From the NCBI GenBank assembly GCA_019112865.1, contig DXIN01000032.1:1-62827 (forward strand): a DNA stretch of 62,827 nucleotides. The letters run 5' to 3'. This DNA comes from Candidatus Helicobacter avicola. GTDB lineage: Bacteria > Campylobacterota > Campylobacteria > Campylobacterales > Helicobacteraceae. The notes below the pieces were generated by a model. It was given only the letters and a program-made list of their open reading frames with translations, was not told the DNA's origin and ran no database searches. The translations under genes were made by a program, and so were the position numbers. Shown piece after piece: positions 8,322-17,411 of the stretch (positions are counted from its first letter, which is position 1; each line of letters begins with the position of its first letter).

Positions 8322-9179
8322 ATGCAATACATAATAGGTATGGTTATGCTAAGTATGGCATTGTTTTTTGGTGCGTGTGGGGAGCAGAAGTCTGGGGATT
8401 CTAGACAGCAAGATCCTATCGTAGAATCTAGCGCACAAGATTCTAAAGATTCTCAAACAAGTCTTGTCGTGGGAGCTACTCCCGTGCCAGCTTCCGAGAT
8501 TTTGGAGTTTGCAAAGCCCCTGCTAGCAAAGCAAGGTGTGGATATGCGCATACAAGTTTTTACGGATTATGTGATGCCTGATGTCGCGCTTGATGATAGG
8601 AGCAATGATGCTAATCTCTATCAGCACAAGCCCTATATGGAGGCACAAAATGCTCAAAGGGGCTTTAAGCTCGTGTCTTTAGCACCGGTGTATGTCGTGC
8701 CGCTTGGGTTCTATTCTAAAAAATATGCGAGTATTGAGGAAATCCCAAATGATGCGGACATCGCACTGCCTTCTGATAGCTCTAATCTCGCACGATCGCT
8801 TATCTTGCTTCATGATTTTGGTGTGATTAAACTCAAAGACCCTAACAATCTCGCTGCGACTATAGAATCTGATATTATAGAAAATCCCAAAAACTTGCGT
8901 TTTAAACCCATAGAGGCGGCAGCATTGCCTAGAGCATTGCCCACGCTTGATGGTGCGGTGATTAATGCCAACTATGCACTGCAAGCTGGAATGAGTATCA
9001 AAGAAGCGTTTTTCCACGAAAATGAGAAATCCGAATATGTCAATGTGCTTGTTGCACGGGAGGATAACAAAGACGATGAGCGTATAGCCAAACTCAAAGA
9101 AGTGCTACTAAGTAAAGAGGTGGCGGACTTTATCCTAGAGAAATACAAGGGTGAGATAATCCCTGTAAGTAGCAAATAA
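8322..9179 (+). CDS. metQ: methionine-binding lipoprotein MetQ, first copy
   Basis: This is a NlpA/MetQ-family solute-binding lipoprotein. A signal peptide ends in the lipobox FGAC, so the Cys becomes the lipidated first residue. It is followed by a Ser/Asp/Gln-rich linker and then the binding domain opening with VVGATPVPASEIL and containing NLYQHKPYME. The ATG at 8322 is preferred over the GTG at 8316, because AAGGAG (8311-8316) sits correctly for the former. It is the third gene of the operon. Confidence 0.92.
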   Translation: MQYIIGMVMLSMALFFGACGEQKSGDSRQQDPIVESSAQDSKDSQTSLVVGATPVPASEILEFAKPLLAKQGVDMRIQVFTDYVMPDVALDDRSNDANLYQHKPYMEAQNAQRGFKLVSLAPVYVVPLGFYSKKYASIEEIPNDADIALPSDSSNLARSLILLHDFGVIKLKDPNNLAATIESDIIENPKNLRFKPIEAAALPRALPTLDGAVINANYALQAGMSIKEAFFHENEKSEYVNVLVAREDNKDDERIAKLKEVLLSKEVADFILEKYKGEIIPVSSK

Positions 9180-9195
9180 AACACAAGGAGATTGT

Positions 9196-10011
9196 ATGAA
9201 AGCAAAACATATCGTATGGGCATTTGTGCTAAGTGTGGCGGCGTTATTGAGCGGTTGTGGGCAGAGTGATAAGGGTGATCAAACCCAAGAGGCAAGCACA
9301 GAGATTAAAGTGGGAGCTACTCCCGTGCCTCACGCTAAAATTTTAGAGATTATTAGAGAGGATTTGCAAAAAGAGGGTGTGAGACTTAGTATCGTGGAGT
9401 TTTCGGACTATGTAACGCCAAATCTTAGCCTAAATGACGGGAGTTTGGACGCGAATTTTTTTCAGCATAAGCCATATTTGTATGAAATGAACAAAGAGCG
9501 CAAGCTCGATCTTGTCGCTGTGGCGGATATCCACATTGAGCCTATGGGGTTTTACTCGACTAAAATTAGTGATATTGCAGAACTTGCACAAGGTGGCAGT
9601 ATCGCTATCCCAAACGACCCTACTAATGGCGGACGCGCGCTGATTTTGCTACACAACAAAGGACTTATCACGCTCAAAGATCCTAGCAATCTTGCTAGCA
9701 CACAGGCTGACATTATTGAGAATCCAAAGGATTTTAAAATCGTCTCTGTGGAGGCGGCGCTCTTGCCTCGTATCGTCAAAGAATACGATGGTGCGGTGAT
9801 TAATAGTAATTTTGCTATTCCCGCAGGATTTACTTCTAAAGACGCATTGATTATTGAAGATCGAAGCTCGCCTTATGTCAATGTGCTTGTTGTCAAAGCT
9901 AACAATATTGATAATCCAAGTGTTTTGAAGCTCAAAAAAGCATTGCAGAGTCCTAAAGTCAAGGAGTTTATCGAAAAAACCTACAATGGCGAACTCGTGC
10001 CGGTATTTTAG
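9196..10011 (+). CDS. metQ: methionine-binding lipoprotein MetQ, second copy
   Basis: This 271-residue paralogue of the preceding gene has lipobox LSGC, then KVGATPVPHAKIL and ANFFQHKPYLYEMN. It lies 16 bp after the first copy with its own AAGGAG. Similarity to copy one runs along the whole length, but with clear divergence and a shorter linker. The two copies may bind different ligands (for example L- and D-methionine or other amino acids) through the same MetNI channel; that is inference. Confidence 0.92.
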   Translation: MKAKHIVWAFVLSVAALLSGCGQSDKGDQTQEASTEIKVGATPVPHAKILEIIREDLQKEGVRLSIVEFSDYVTPNLSLNDGSLDANFFQHKPYLYEMNKERKLDLVAVADIHIEPMGFYSTKISDIAELAQGGSIAIPNDPTNGGRALILLHNKGLITLKDPSNLASTQADIIENPKDFKIVSVEAALLPRIVKEYDGAVINSNFAIPAGFTSKDALIIEDRSSPYVNVLVVKANNIDNPSVLKLKKALQSPKVKEFIEKTYNGELVPVF

Positions 10012-10028
10012 CGATAGTGTTTGCCAAA

Positions 10029-10073
10029 AGCGCAGAATTATTAGAGCTTGAGGCAGACTCTCTTTTGTGCGCT
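10029..10073 (+). terminator. possible terminator hairpin after metQ
   Basis: AGCGCA (10029-10034) pairs with TGCGCT (10068-10073), with an inner AGAG/CTCT pairing, followed by GTTTCTT. It lies between the convergent metQ and the desulfurase-like gene. The loop is large and the U-run short, so it is a weak candidate. Confidence 0.35.
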
Positions 10074-10131
10074 GTTTCTTAGCCTTAAAGTGTCGAGGAA
10101 ATATCGCCTTTGAGTTTGTTGCCACAGAAGT

Positions 10132-11178
10132 TTAAATCTCTAAAGCTTGGGTAATCGCACAAACCTTGGCAATCTTTTGGGCTATGAGCGTGAGGGTGCT
10201 TGGAGATAAATCCATAAAGCTTATGCTTAATAACTCCCGACAATGTGCTTCTTTGAAGCCTAGTTCATTGAGGACAAATGAAGGTCTAAAGTTCCCAAGC
10301 AGGCAGTCTGCACCATTAATCACAGAGACATTTTCTAACAATAGGCTTTGGGCTAGCACCCGCGCTTTTGCTCCAAACACACGTAGGGCAAGGCAATTCC
10401 CAAAGCATTTTTCTAATGGTGTAAAAACCCCCACGCACTCTCCCAAAAGCTCTTGGAGATGCCCAAACAAAAGTGTATTGTAATTGTGCGTGCAGTATTC
10501 CCACAAATGCGTATTGTGTCTAAATTGCTCACACACATAAAGCAAAGAAGCCATAAATCCGCTAGGCAATGGAGTATTAAAATGTGGCACAAGATCGGGG
10601 ATTGAATGCGCGATAAACCCACTACGTGGCATAAGTCCTATACGTTCCCCATTTACCACAAGGGCGATTTTGGGGTGAGAGAGCGTAGTAAGAATCTCCC
10701 ACGCACCCACCTGCAAGAGAGAGGAGGCTTCTACAAAAAGCACATAATCGCGCTGCATAGAATCTAGTGTGTGAGCAATATCCAAAATCGGATTGAGACT
10801 TAGGATATCCTCATTGACATAGGGGATAAAATAATACCGCACATTGTGCGAACATACAGATTCTGGTGTGGGAATGACAATCTTATGAAGCTCTCTAAAA
10901 AGCCCAAAGCTTTGGTATGCTGCTTGTGAAAATCCCACACTCAAAGCACTTTGTGCCACTCCAATCTTTAGCAAAAGCGTGCTAAAATCTTCTTTTGCAC
11001 AGCCAAAAAACTGCACCCACTTGCGTCCAAACATTTCACCTATACATTTTTGCATAGCCTTAGTGTTTTTAGAATCTTCCAAGCTAAAGGGGTTTGTGAT
11101 AGCAAATTCCTCATTTGCTACGATTTTGCACGCTTCTTTGTTGCGTGCGAAATTTGCTAAATACTCTAGTTTATACAT
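10132..11178 (-). CDS. cysteine desulfurase-fold protein lacking the PLP lysine
   Basis: The 348-residue protein follows the NifS/class V aminotransferase plan. An N-terminal TNPFSLEDS segment resembles the GNPSSLH region of NifS. A VFVEASSLLQVG segment is comparable to the Asp/Gln PLP region. The C-terminal segment GADCLLG, PSFVLNELG, then LLSISF closely resembles the NifS segment with the catalytic Cys, PSHVL and SIRFS. Cys292 sits at the catalytic-Cys position. The motif that should carry the PLP lysine (SAHK then GPKG) reads NGERIGLMPRSG, with Arg179 in place of Lys. It lies about 170 bp downstream of selA-selB on the same strand, which hints at selenium or sulfur handling, perhaps as a non-enzymatic carrier or scaffold. 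No precise family name can be given. Confidence 0.7.
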   Translation of the reverse strand: MYKLEYLANFARNKEACKIVANEEFAITNPFSLEDSKNTKAMQKCIGEMFGRKWVQFFGCAKEDFSTLLLKIGVAQSALSVGFSQAAYQSFGLFRELHKIVIPTPESVCSHNVRYYFIPYVNEDILSLNPILDIAHTLDSMQRDYVLFVEASSLLQVGAWEILTTLSHPKIALVVNGERIGLMPRSGFIAHSIPDLVPHFNTPLPSGFMASLLYVCEQFRHNTHLWEYCTHNYNTLLFGHLQELLGECVGVFTPLEKCFGNCLALRVFGAKARVLAQSLLLENVSVINGADCLLGNFRPSFVLNELGFKEAHCRELLSISFMDLSPSTLTLIAQKIAKVCAITQALEI

Positions 11179-11345
11179 TATGCTCCTTTTTGTCAGATTC
11201 TAGAAATTTGGCTTGTGCATATCTAAGGCGACAGCAAGCTAGGGAGCGAAAATGTGGGAGCGGCAAAAGCGCGGCTAATCCCACCTAGGTAATTCCCATA
11301 TTTATTTAGGGATTGCGTGCAAGTCGAATTTCTTGGCTTGAAAAT

Positions 11346-13235
11346 CTAAGATGATCCATAACGCAAAACCCTCCTGTTCTCTCCATCTTTTATAATATCA
11401 CTAAAGTTATCAAGATATTCTAAATAGTTGATGAGATATTTGCGACTTAGCGGGAGTTTTTCTCTAAAAAGTGCGATGTCGATGTAGCCATGCGTGTGGA
11501 TAATCTCACGCATCATCGCTGTGAGTTTAGCCATAGATTCGGTAGTGATAAAGAGATTGTGCGCCACGCGTAGCACTTTTTGGGATTTAGTAAGGCTTTT
11601 TAGAATCTTATCGCCAAGCTTTCTGTCAATCTCGAGACTATCGTAGAGATTATAAGGTGCTAGGGGCGCATACCCTTGTTCGCACAAAAGAGTGTAGATT
11701 TTTTGCTCCAAAAACTCCTCTATGTTGCTAATACCATTGTTTTTCGCCAAAAATAGCGAATCGCGTTGCAGGATAAATTTCTGCGCCACAAGCTCATCAA
11801 GTGCGCTTTGCAAAAACCTAAGAGATGCCCATTTGTATTTGAGTTGCAGGCTTTGTGCAGAGAGCAGAGCGTGTTTGTTTTTGAGGAAAATATCTAAAAT
11901 CGCATTTTTGAGCCATTCTAGCTCACTTAGCGGATACGCTACAAGATCCTTTTGGTCAAAAAACACCGCACCATTCTCTTGTAGATTCTGTAAAATCGCG
12001 CTACTTTCTTGGTGGCTTAGTCCAAATCGTTGTGTGGAGCTTACCACGCCAAAGCCATGTCTGTGAATGCGCGCAAGAATTTTAAAAGCCTCCAAAAAAT
12101 CCCTACGCAAAAGAGCTTGTAATAATGGAATTTTGGTTTTTTTCTTGATAGGGTCATTGATAGGATTTAGCACCGCGCCACCGCACACGCTGACATTACC
12201 TTCACGCAGGATAAAGGGCTGCATAAAAAGTGCGAAAATAGGTTCTTTGGCACTAAGTGAGCAAAGCCCCAGCTCCTCATCAAGCACATTGAGCTTGATG
12301 GGCAGATGCCTCGCGCCAATGTAGAGCTCATAACTTGCATTGTGTCTTATCTCCATACCCTCAAAGCAACGCACCTGCGCATCGATGAGATTCGCTCCGC
12401 GCACAAAGCCCTTTTGTGTGAGCAAAAAGCCTCTTTGAATCTCGTGAGGGTTTGTGTGAGTGAGATTGAGCGCGACACGATGTGAGGGTGTGGCGTGTGT
12501 GGCGTCTTTGTCGTGAATCTGCAGATTGCGCACTTGGACTTGTTTTTGAAGCTCACACACAAAGAGTTCTTGGGATTTGGCGATTTCTCCACTCATCAGT
12601 GTGCCTGTTACCACGCACCCAGCCCCTGCTATGCTAAATGCTCTATCGATATAATACACGACCATACCATAATCGCGTTTTTTTGGTTTTGGTAGAGTTT
12701 GGAGTAGGGTGATGAGTGAATCCACATAGGGATTGTGCGTAAATTCCGCGCCTTGTGAATCTAGCAGGGCAAAAGGCATAATCTCAACAAGCGTGATTGT
12801 GTGCGCACTAAAAAGCTCGATAATCTCGGCTTTGCGTTGTGTGATGAGCGTGGGCGTGGCTTTGTCGATTTTGCTTAGCACACACACACATTGACTAATC
12901 CCTAGCATATCGGCGATAGCAAGGTGTTCGCGAGTTTGAGGCATAATGCCATCATCGGCGGCTATCACGAGCAAAAGCACATCGATTCCATACGCTCCTG
13001 CAATCATTTGTTTTACCAACTTTTCATGTCCGGGAACATCGATAAATGCGATGTTTCGTGCGGGTGTGCTAAGGTGGGAAAAGCTCAAATCCAAAGTGAT
13101 ACCCCGCTCCTTTTCCTCCTGCAATCTGTCGCCATCAAAACCATTAATCGTGCGTATCAGTGAGGTTTTGCCGTGGTCGATATGCCCACATAAGCCCACG
13201 ATGATGTCATTGTCTCCTTGGGGATTCTTGTGCAT
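11346..13235 (-). CDS. selB: selenocysteine-specific elongation factor SelB
   Basis: The 629-residue GTPase delivers selenocysteinyl-tRNA to UGA codons marked by a SECIS hairpin. G1 is GHIDHGKTSL (17-26), G3 is DVPGHEKL, and G4 is SKID in place of NKxD. The beta-barrel domains follow, then a C-terminal region with winged-helix repeats (about 375 onward) that bind the mRNA hairpin. The ATG overlaps the selA stop (TAATG). Its presence means that this genome encodes selenoproteins, most likely a formate dehydrogenase. Confidence 0.94.
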   Translation of the reverse strand: MHKNPQGDNDIIVGLCGHIDHGKTSLIRTINGFDGDRLQEEKERGITLDLSFSHLSTPARNIAFIDVPGHEKLVKQMIAGAYGIDVLLLVIAADDGIMPQTREHLAIADMLGISQCVCVLSKIDKATPTLITQRKAEIIELFSAHTITLVEIMPFALLDSQGAEFTHNPYVDSLITLLQTLPKPKKRDYGMVVYYIDRAFSIAGAGCVVTGTLMSGEIAKSQELFVCELQKQVQVRNLQIHDKDATHATPSHRVALNLTHTNPHEIQRGFLLTQKGFVRGANLIDAQVRCFEGMEIRHNASYELYIGARHLPIKLNVLDEELGLCSLSAKEPIFALFMQPFILREGNVSVCGGAVLNPINDPIKKKTKIPLLQALLRRDFLEAFKILARIHRHGFGVVSSTQRFGLSHQESSAILQNLQENGAVFFDQKDLVAYPLSELEWLKNAILDIFLKNKHALLSAQSLQLKYKWASLRFLQSALDELVAQKFILQRDSLFLAKNNGISNIEEFLEQKIYTLLCEQGYAPLAPYNLYDSLEIDRKLGDKILKSLTKSQKVLRVAHNLFITTESMAKLTAMMREIIHTHGYIDIALFREKLPLSRKYLINYLEYLDNFSDIIKDGENRRVLRYGSS

Positions 13236-14725
13236 TATCTACCACCTCTCTTTCTTGACTCCTCTTGAGAATCTAGGCATACGCATTTATCCAACGCCCA
13301 CAATGCCTCGCAAATGCGTTCCATATCGCCTTGTAGTAATGTGCGAACATCAATGAGCACTTGCTGCTTTTGCACCCTTGTGATGATATGAAATTCTTTG
13401 CGTAAGCGAGATTCTAGCGCACTTACACTCAATGCAGTGCTAGCAAGTGCGAGAGCGACACTTTGAAAAATTTTATTAGGCAAACTTCCGCCACCTGCCA
13501 CAGAATCTACCTCGATGATTGTTGTATTTATGGTCTTAAGAGCGCGAGATTGAAGCATTTGGAGCAATTCTTGGGCGCGTTGATGTAGCACATCTGATGT
13601 GAGTGAGAGCATCGCAAATGTTGGGATAGATTCTCTATCATTGCGCAAATACGCTTGCAAAGTAGCCTGCAAGGCACTAATACAAAGCTTATCTACGCGT
13701 AGGGCACGCAAAAGTTGGTTTTGTTTGAGGCGAGCGATGAGATGAGGCTTGCCCGCGATAATCCCTACTTGTGAAGCACCAAAGAGTTTATCTCCACTAA
13801 AGCTCAAAAGTGCTGGAGGCGAGGCAAAAATCTCATATAATGTCGGCTCTGTGCGCGTATCAAAAAGGGAGGTTGCAAGAGGCAAATCTGCTACGCACCC
13901 ACTCCCTAAATCATAATAATCAATCAGTCCATTTGAGCAAGCCAAGGTGCTTAGCTCACACATATCCACCTCCTCACAAAACCCCATTTGTGCGAAATTA
14001 CTTTTGTGAGCTTTCATTAGCATAGCGGTGTTTGGAGAAATAGCGCGCTCATAATCTGTGAGGCGAGTTTTGTTTGTCGCACCTACTTCCACAAGGAGAC
14101 TGCCTGCAGATTTCATCACTTCGGGTATGCGAAACTCTCCGCCAATTTCTATAAGTTCCCCGCGAGAGATAATCACCTCCTTGTCCTTGGCAAAAGTATT
14201 GAGGATTAGTAGCACTGCTGCAGCATTGTTATTGACAAGCAAAAACTCGTATTCTTGGCAAAAGAGAGCTTTAAGCATAGCATTGGCGTGTGCGTAGCGA
14301 CTAGAACGTTTGCCTTGAGTGAGGTCGTATTCTAGGTTGCAGTAGCGGGTCAAAAGCGGTTTGATTTGCTCAAAGAGTGTGGGAGCAAACACACTCCTAC
14401 CGAGATTGGTTTGGAGCACCACGCCAGTAGCATTGACTAAAGGCACAAGCGAAGATGTGGTAAGTGTATCATACTCTTGTGCGATAGATTCTGTGAGAAA
14501 TTGGGTTAATGTATCGCGCAAATCTCCTGCGCTTGCCTGTGTAATGTGTATTGCAAGGTTTGGGTGTGTGGTTGTGATTTGGTCTTGGAGTATGGCTTGC
14601 CGCACAGAATCTATGTGTCGTTGGACAATGGGTTTTAAAATCTTTGGATTACATGCGACAAAACATGGTTGCCAAAGCAAGACATCGACTTTTGGTAGGG
14701 CTGCTAAAAGTTTTTGTGTGTGCAT
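13235..14725 (-). CDS. selA: L-seryl-tRNA(Sec) selenium transferase SelA
   Basis: This 496-residue PLP enzyme converts Ser-tRNA(Sec) to Sec-tRNA(Sec) using selenophosphate. Recognisable blocks are VNATGVVLQTNLGRS near the start of the catalytic domain, the GSG(C)VADL segment, and the PLP lysine in SFSGDKLFGASQVG. It is co-transcribed with selB. A TATAAT box lies about 34 bp upstream on the minus strand. tRNA-Sec (selC) and selD are not in the window. Confidence 0.94.
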   Translation of the reverse strand: MHTQKLLAALPKVDVLLWQPCFVACNPKILKPIVQRHIDSVRQAILQDQITTTHPNLAIHITQASAGDLRDTLTQFLTESIAQEYDTLTTSSLVPLVNATGVVLQTNLGRSVFAPTLFEQIKPLLTRYCNLEYDLTQGKRSSRYAHANAMLKALFCQEYEFLLVNNNAAAVLLILNTFAKDKEVIISRGELIEIGGEFRIPEVMKSAGSLLVEVGATNKTRLTDYERAISPNTAMLMKAHKSNFAQMGFCEEVDMCELSTLACSNGLIDYYDLGSGCVADLPLATSLFDTRTEPTLYEIFASPPALLSFSGDKLFGASQVGIIAGKPHLIARLKQNQLLRALRVDKLCISALQATLQAYLRNDRESIPTFAMLSLTSDVLHQRAQELLQMLQSRALKTINTTIIEVDSVAGGGSLPNKIFQSVALALASTALSVSALESRLRKEFHIITRVQKQQVLIDVRTLLQGDMERICEALWALDKCVCLDSQEESRKRGGR

Positions 14726-14758
14726 AACTTACACCTTTAGTTGAAGTTTCTCTTTTGT

Positions 14759-14764
14759 ATTATA
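14759..14764 (-). promoter_or_regulatory. selA -10 box
   Basis: The minus strand reads GTGTTATAAT ending at 14759, an extended -10 with the consensus hexamer, 34 bp ahead of the selA ATG. Confidence 0.5.
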
Positions 14765-14843
14765 ACACAATCACATAGCGCAAATTTTGTTGAGATTCTT
14801 TGTAACAATTTAGTCAAAATATTGCTGCAAGACTCTAAAAATT

Positions 14844-14869
14844 TATTATAAGTAAATGATAAAATAATA
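14844..14869. promoter_or_regulatory. AT-rich dyad upstream of the export operon
   Basis: TATTATA (14844-14850) and AATAATA (14863-14869) form an inverted pair 12 bp apart within an AT-rich stretch that continues to about 14878. The style resembles Fur or NikR sites of Helicobacter (TATTATT-N11-AATAATA), but the spacing is one longer. It lies about 60 bp upstream of the outer membrane factor gene. Confidence 0.3.
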
Positions 14870-14927
14870 ATATAATAATCCTGATGAGAGGTGTTATGTA
14901 AGGATTTTTAAAGGCAAAGGTTTGGAT

Positions 14928-16409
14928 ATGAGATTGGTAATATTGATAATATTTGCCTTGTGTGTGAATGTGGCACAGAGTGCCATACAAGATGCAGATA
15001 TGGGTGAAGGTCTATTGGGCGATAGGAGAGTTTGCGCACAACAAACCAAATTGCTCGCTGTTGAGGCAACGAGTAATAGCACAAAATTTAGTGAAACTCG
15101 AGATTCAAACACAGGTAGTGAAATGATAGATGTTCGTAGTGCGTGGGAGCTTGTGGTGCAAAATAATGACGCACTCAAAGCCCAAGATTATAATCTCCAG
15201 CGCGCCCAAAAACTTGCACTAGGCTCAAAACTAAGCTATTTGCCAGAGATAAATTTTACTGGTGCGTATTTGTATTTTGATAAACCTATGAGTCATCAAC
15301 TTCTCCCATCAAATCTCGCCTCATCTCCTCCACTAGATTCACTTCTTACCTCACTTGGCAGACCTATTACATTTTTGCAACGTGATGTGATGATTGGTGC
15401 ATTTAATATCATCTACCCACTTTATACCGGAGGATTACGCACAGCAGGCGTGCATCTTGCAGAGATTGCCAAAAAGGACGCAAACCTCGCCCTCCAACTC
15501 AAAAAACTCGCAACTTTTGAAGAGTTTATCACTATCTATTATGGCGATGTGTTGGCGCGTGAGCTTGAGGAAGTGCTTGCACAAGACTATGAGGCGGCAC
15601 TACTTCATTACCAAAACGCACTCAACCTTCAAAAGAGTGGGCAAATCGCACGCATTGAAGTGCTAAGCTCCCAAGTAGCAAGTGATAAGAGCAAAAACAA
15701 ACTTCACCAAGCTCAAAATACCTACCAAAGCACAAATCTCGCTTTACAAACTGCGATAGATAGCCCAAATATCGAGCCTTCTTCTAGGCTTATACTTTCA
15801 CAAAAAGCTCTTGCAAGTGAGGATTATTATGTGCAAAAAACACTCTCAAGCTATCCAGCCCTGCAGTCTATGGATCTCAAGATAGAATCTGCCACCCAAG
15901 CCACCAAAGTTGCTCGTGGGGCATTTTTGCCACAAGTGGTGGGTATGGGGAGTTATATTATGACTGATAAACAAGATTCTCTGCTTATCCAAGCTCTCCC
16001 AAGCTGGTATGTGGGCGTGGGAGTGAGTGTGCCACTTATCACACCAAATGGACGTATCCAAAAATACCAAGCCTCTAAACTTGCGCAGCTAGAACTTGAA
16101 AGTCTCAAAGCACAAGCAACCAAAGACCTAACACTGCTAGTGCGGCGGACATACAAAGAAGCGGTGTATGCGCGAGAGGAATATATCAGTTTGCAATCCT
16201 CCATACAGCTTGCACAAGAAAATCTCAAGCTTCAGCAAAGTGCTTTTAAGCAGGGTATGGCGACAAGCACACAAGTTATAGATGCCCAAAATATGCTCCA
16301 AAGCGCGCTTATTGAGCAAAAAACCATTGCTTACAAAGCCATAGTGGCTCTTGCCAAGCTTCTTGTGCTAAGTAACGATATAGAATCTTTTTACCAATAC
16401 CAACAATAA
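14928..16409 (+). CDS. TolC-type outer membrane efflux factor
   Basis: The 493-residue protein has a signal peptide (about 1-18, cut after AQS) and two OEP/TolC repeats rich in heptad-like coiled-coil sequence. They begin near VRSAWELVVQNNDALKA and near ALQSMDLKIESATQA. It should form the outer membrane channel for the HlyD/ABC-2 genes that follow at once. The ATG at 14928 is chosen over the TTG at 14922 because AAAGG (14916-14920) is spaced correctly for it. H. pylori has a comparable four-gene set (HP1489-HP1486). Confidence 0.85.
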   Translation: MRLVILIIFALCVNVAQSAIQDADMGEGLLGDRRVCAQQTKLLAVEATSNSTKFSETRDSNTGSEMIDVRSAWELVVQNNDALKAQDYNLQRAQKLALGSKLSYLPEINFTGAYLYFDKPMSHQLLPSNLASSPPLDSLLTSLGRPITFLQRDVMIGAFNIIYPLYTGGLRTAGVHLAEIAKKDANLALQLKKLATFEEFITIYYGDVLARELEEVLAQDYEAALLHYQNALNLQKSGQIARIEVLSSQVASDKSKNKLHQAQNTYQSTNLALQTAIDSPNIEPSSRLILSQKALASEDYYVQKTLSSYPALQSMDLKIESATQATKVARGAFLPQVVGMGSYIMTDKQDSLLIQALPSWYVGVGVSVPLITPNGRIQKYQASKLAQLELESLKAQATKDLTLLVRRTYKEAVYAREEYISLQSSIQLAQENLKLQQSAFKQGMATSTQVIDAQNMLQSALIEQKTIAYKAIVALAKLLVLSNDIESFYQYQQ

Positions 16410-16415
16410 GGAGCA

Positions 16416-17411
16416 ATGATGAGAAAACAACAAATTACCCTTGTCCTAGGGGCAGTCATCATCGTATCAATCGTGATTTGGCTTATTGTCAATTTTTACA
16501 AAGCCTATGCGCCTAAACCCCAACAACTCCAAGGACAGATTCAGGCGCGAGAGTATAAGGTTAGCTCCAAAATTGCTGGACGCATAGAATCTATTCTCGT
16601 CAAACGCGGAGATTTTGTCAAAAAAGGCGATCTCATCTTTACTATAGAATCCCCAGAGCTCCAAGCCAAGCTTACTCAAGCACAAGCAGGCTATGAGGCA
16701 GCCAAAGCTCTTTCTCAAGAAGCTCATAAAGGCGCACGCATAGAGACAATCCTTTCGGCAAAGGATATGTATAATAGCGCAAAAGCTATGCGTGAGCTTA
16801 CAGAAAATACCTATAAACGTATTGATGATTTATATAAAAAGGGTGTGGCAAGTCTCCAAAAACGCGATGAAGCCTATACGGCGTATCAAAATGCCAAATA
16901 CAACGAAAGCACTGCTTATCAGCAATACAAAATCGCCCTTGATGGCGCAACTCAAGAGACTAAAGAAGCGGCAAAGCAAAAGGAAATTGCAGCAGCGGGG
17001 CAACTAAGTGAGGTAGAAGCCTATATCAAAGATATTCAAGCCTATGCCCCAGCCGATGGGGAAGTTTCTAATGTATTACTTGCCGAGGGTGAGCTAAGTC
17101 CTACGGGGTTTCCTGTCGTAATGCTTGTGGATACCAAAGATGTGTGGCTACGCGTGGCGGTCTCTGAAGAATATCTCAAGAATTTTCAAATGAATTCGGA
17201 GTTTAGTGCGTTTATCCCGGCATTGCAAAAAGAAATGCGTTTTAGGGTGCAATATGTCTCGGTAATGGGAGATTTTGCTACTTGGCGTGCGACTTCTAGC
17301 TCTAAGGGTTATGATTTACGGAGTTTTGAGATACAGGCACTTCCACTGCAAAATGATGGTGATTTTGCCGTAGGTATGAGCGCGATTATCACCTTGCCTG
17401 CACAAAAATGA
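16416..17411 (+). CDS. HlyD-family periplasmic adaptor (membrane fusion protein)
   Basis: The 331-residue protein has one N-terminal membrane anchor (about 8-28) and a barrel-sandwich (biotinyl-lipoyl-like) half motif, REYKVSSKIAGRIESI then KRGDFVKKGDLIF. A long alpha-helical hairpin follows at about 85-205, then the closing lipoyl half IQAYAPADGEVSNV and a beta-barrel domain. It links the inner-membrane permeases to the TolC-like channel. It starts 6 bp after the channel gene. Confidence 0.88.
   Translation: MMRKQQITLVLGAVIIVSIVIWLIVNFYKAYAPKPQQLQGQIQAREYKVSSKIAGRIESILVKRGDFVKKGDLIFTIESPELQAKLTQAQAGYEAAKALSQEAHKGARIETILSAKDMYNSAKAMRELTENTYKRIDDLYKKGVASLQKRDEAYTAYQNAKYNESTAYQQYKIALDGATQETKEAAKQKEIAAAGQLSEVEAYIKDIQAYAPADGEVSNVLLAEGELSPTGFPVVMLVDTKDVWLRVAVSEEYLKNFQMNSEFSAFIPALQKEMRFRVQYVSVMGDFATWRATSSSKGYDLRSFEIQALPLQNDGDFAVGMSAIITLPAQK

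Noticed and set aside
10012..14927. A selC (tRNA-Sec) gene near selA-selB
   Set aside because: I read the spacers at 10012-10131, 11179-11345 and 14726-14927 on both strands and saw no tRNA arms or TTCGA-type T-loop. The inverted repeat GTGGGA/TCCCAC in the second spacer is not a tRNA.
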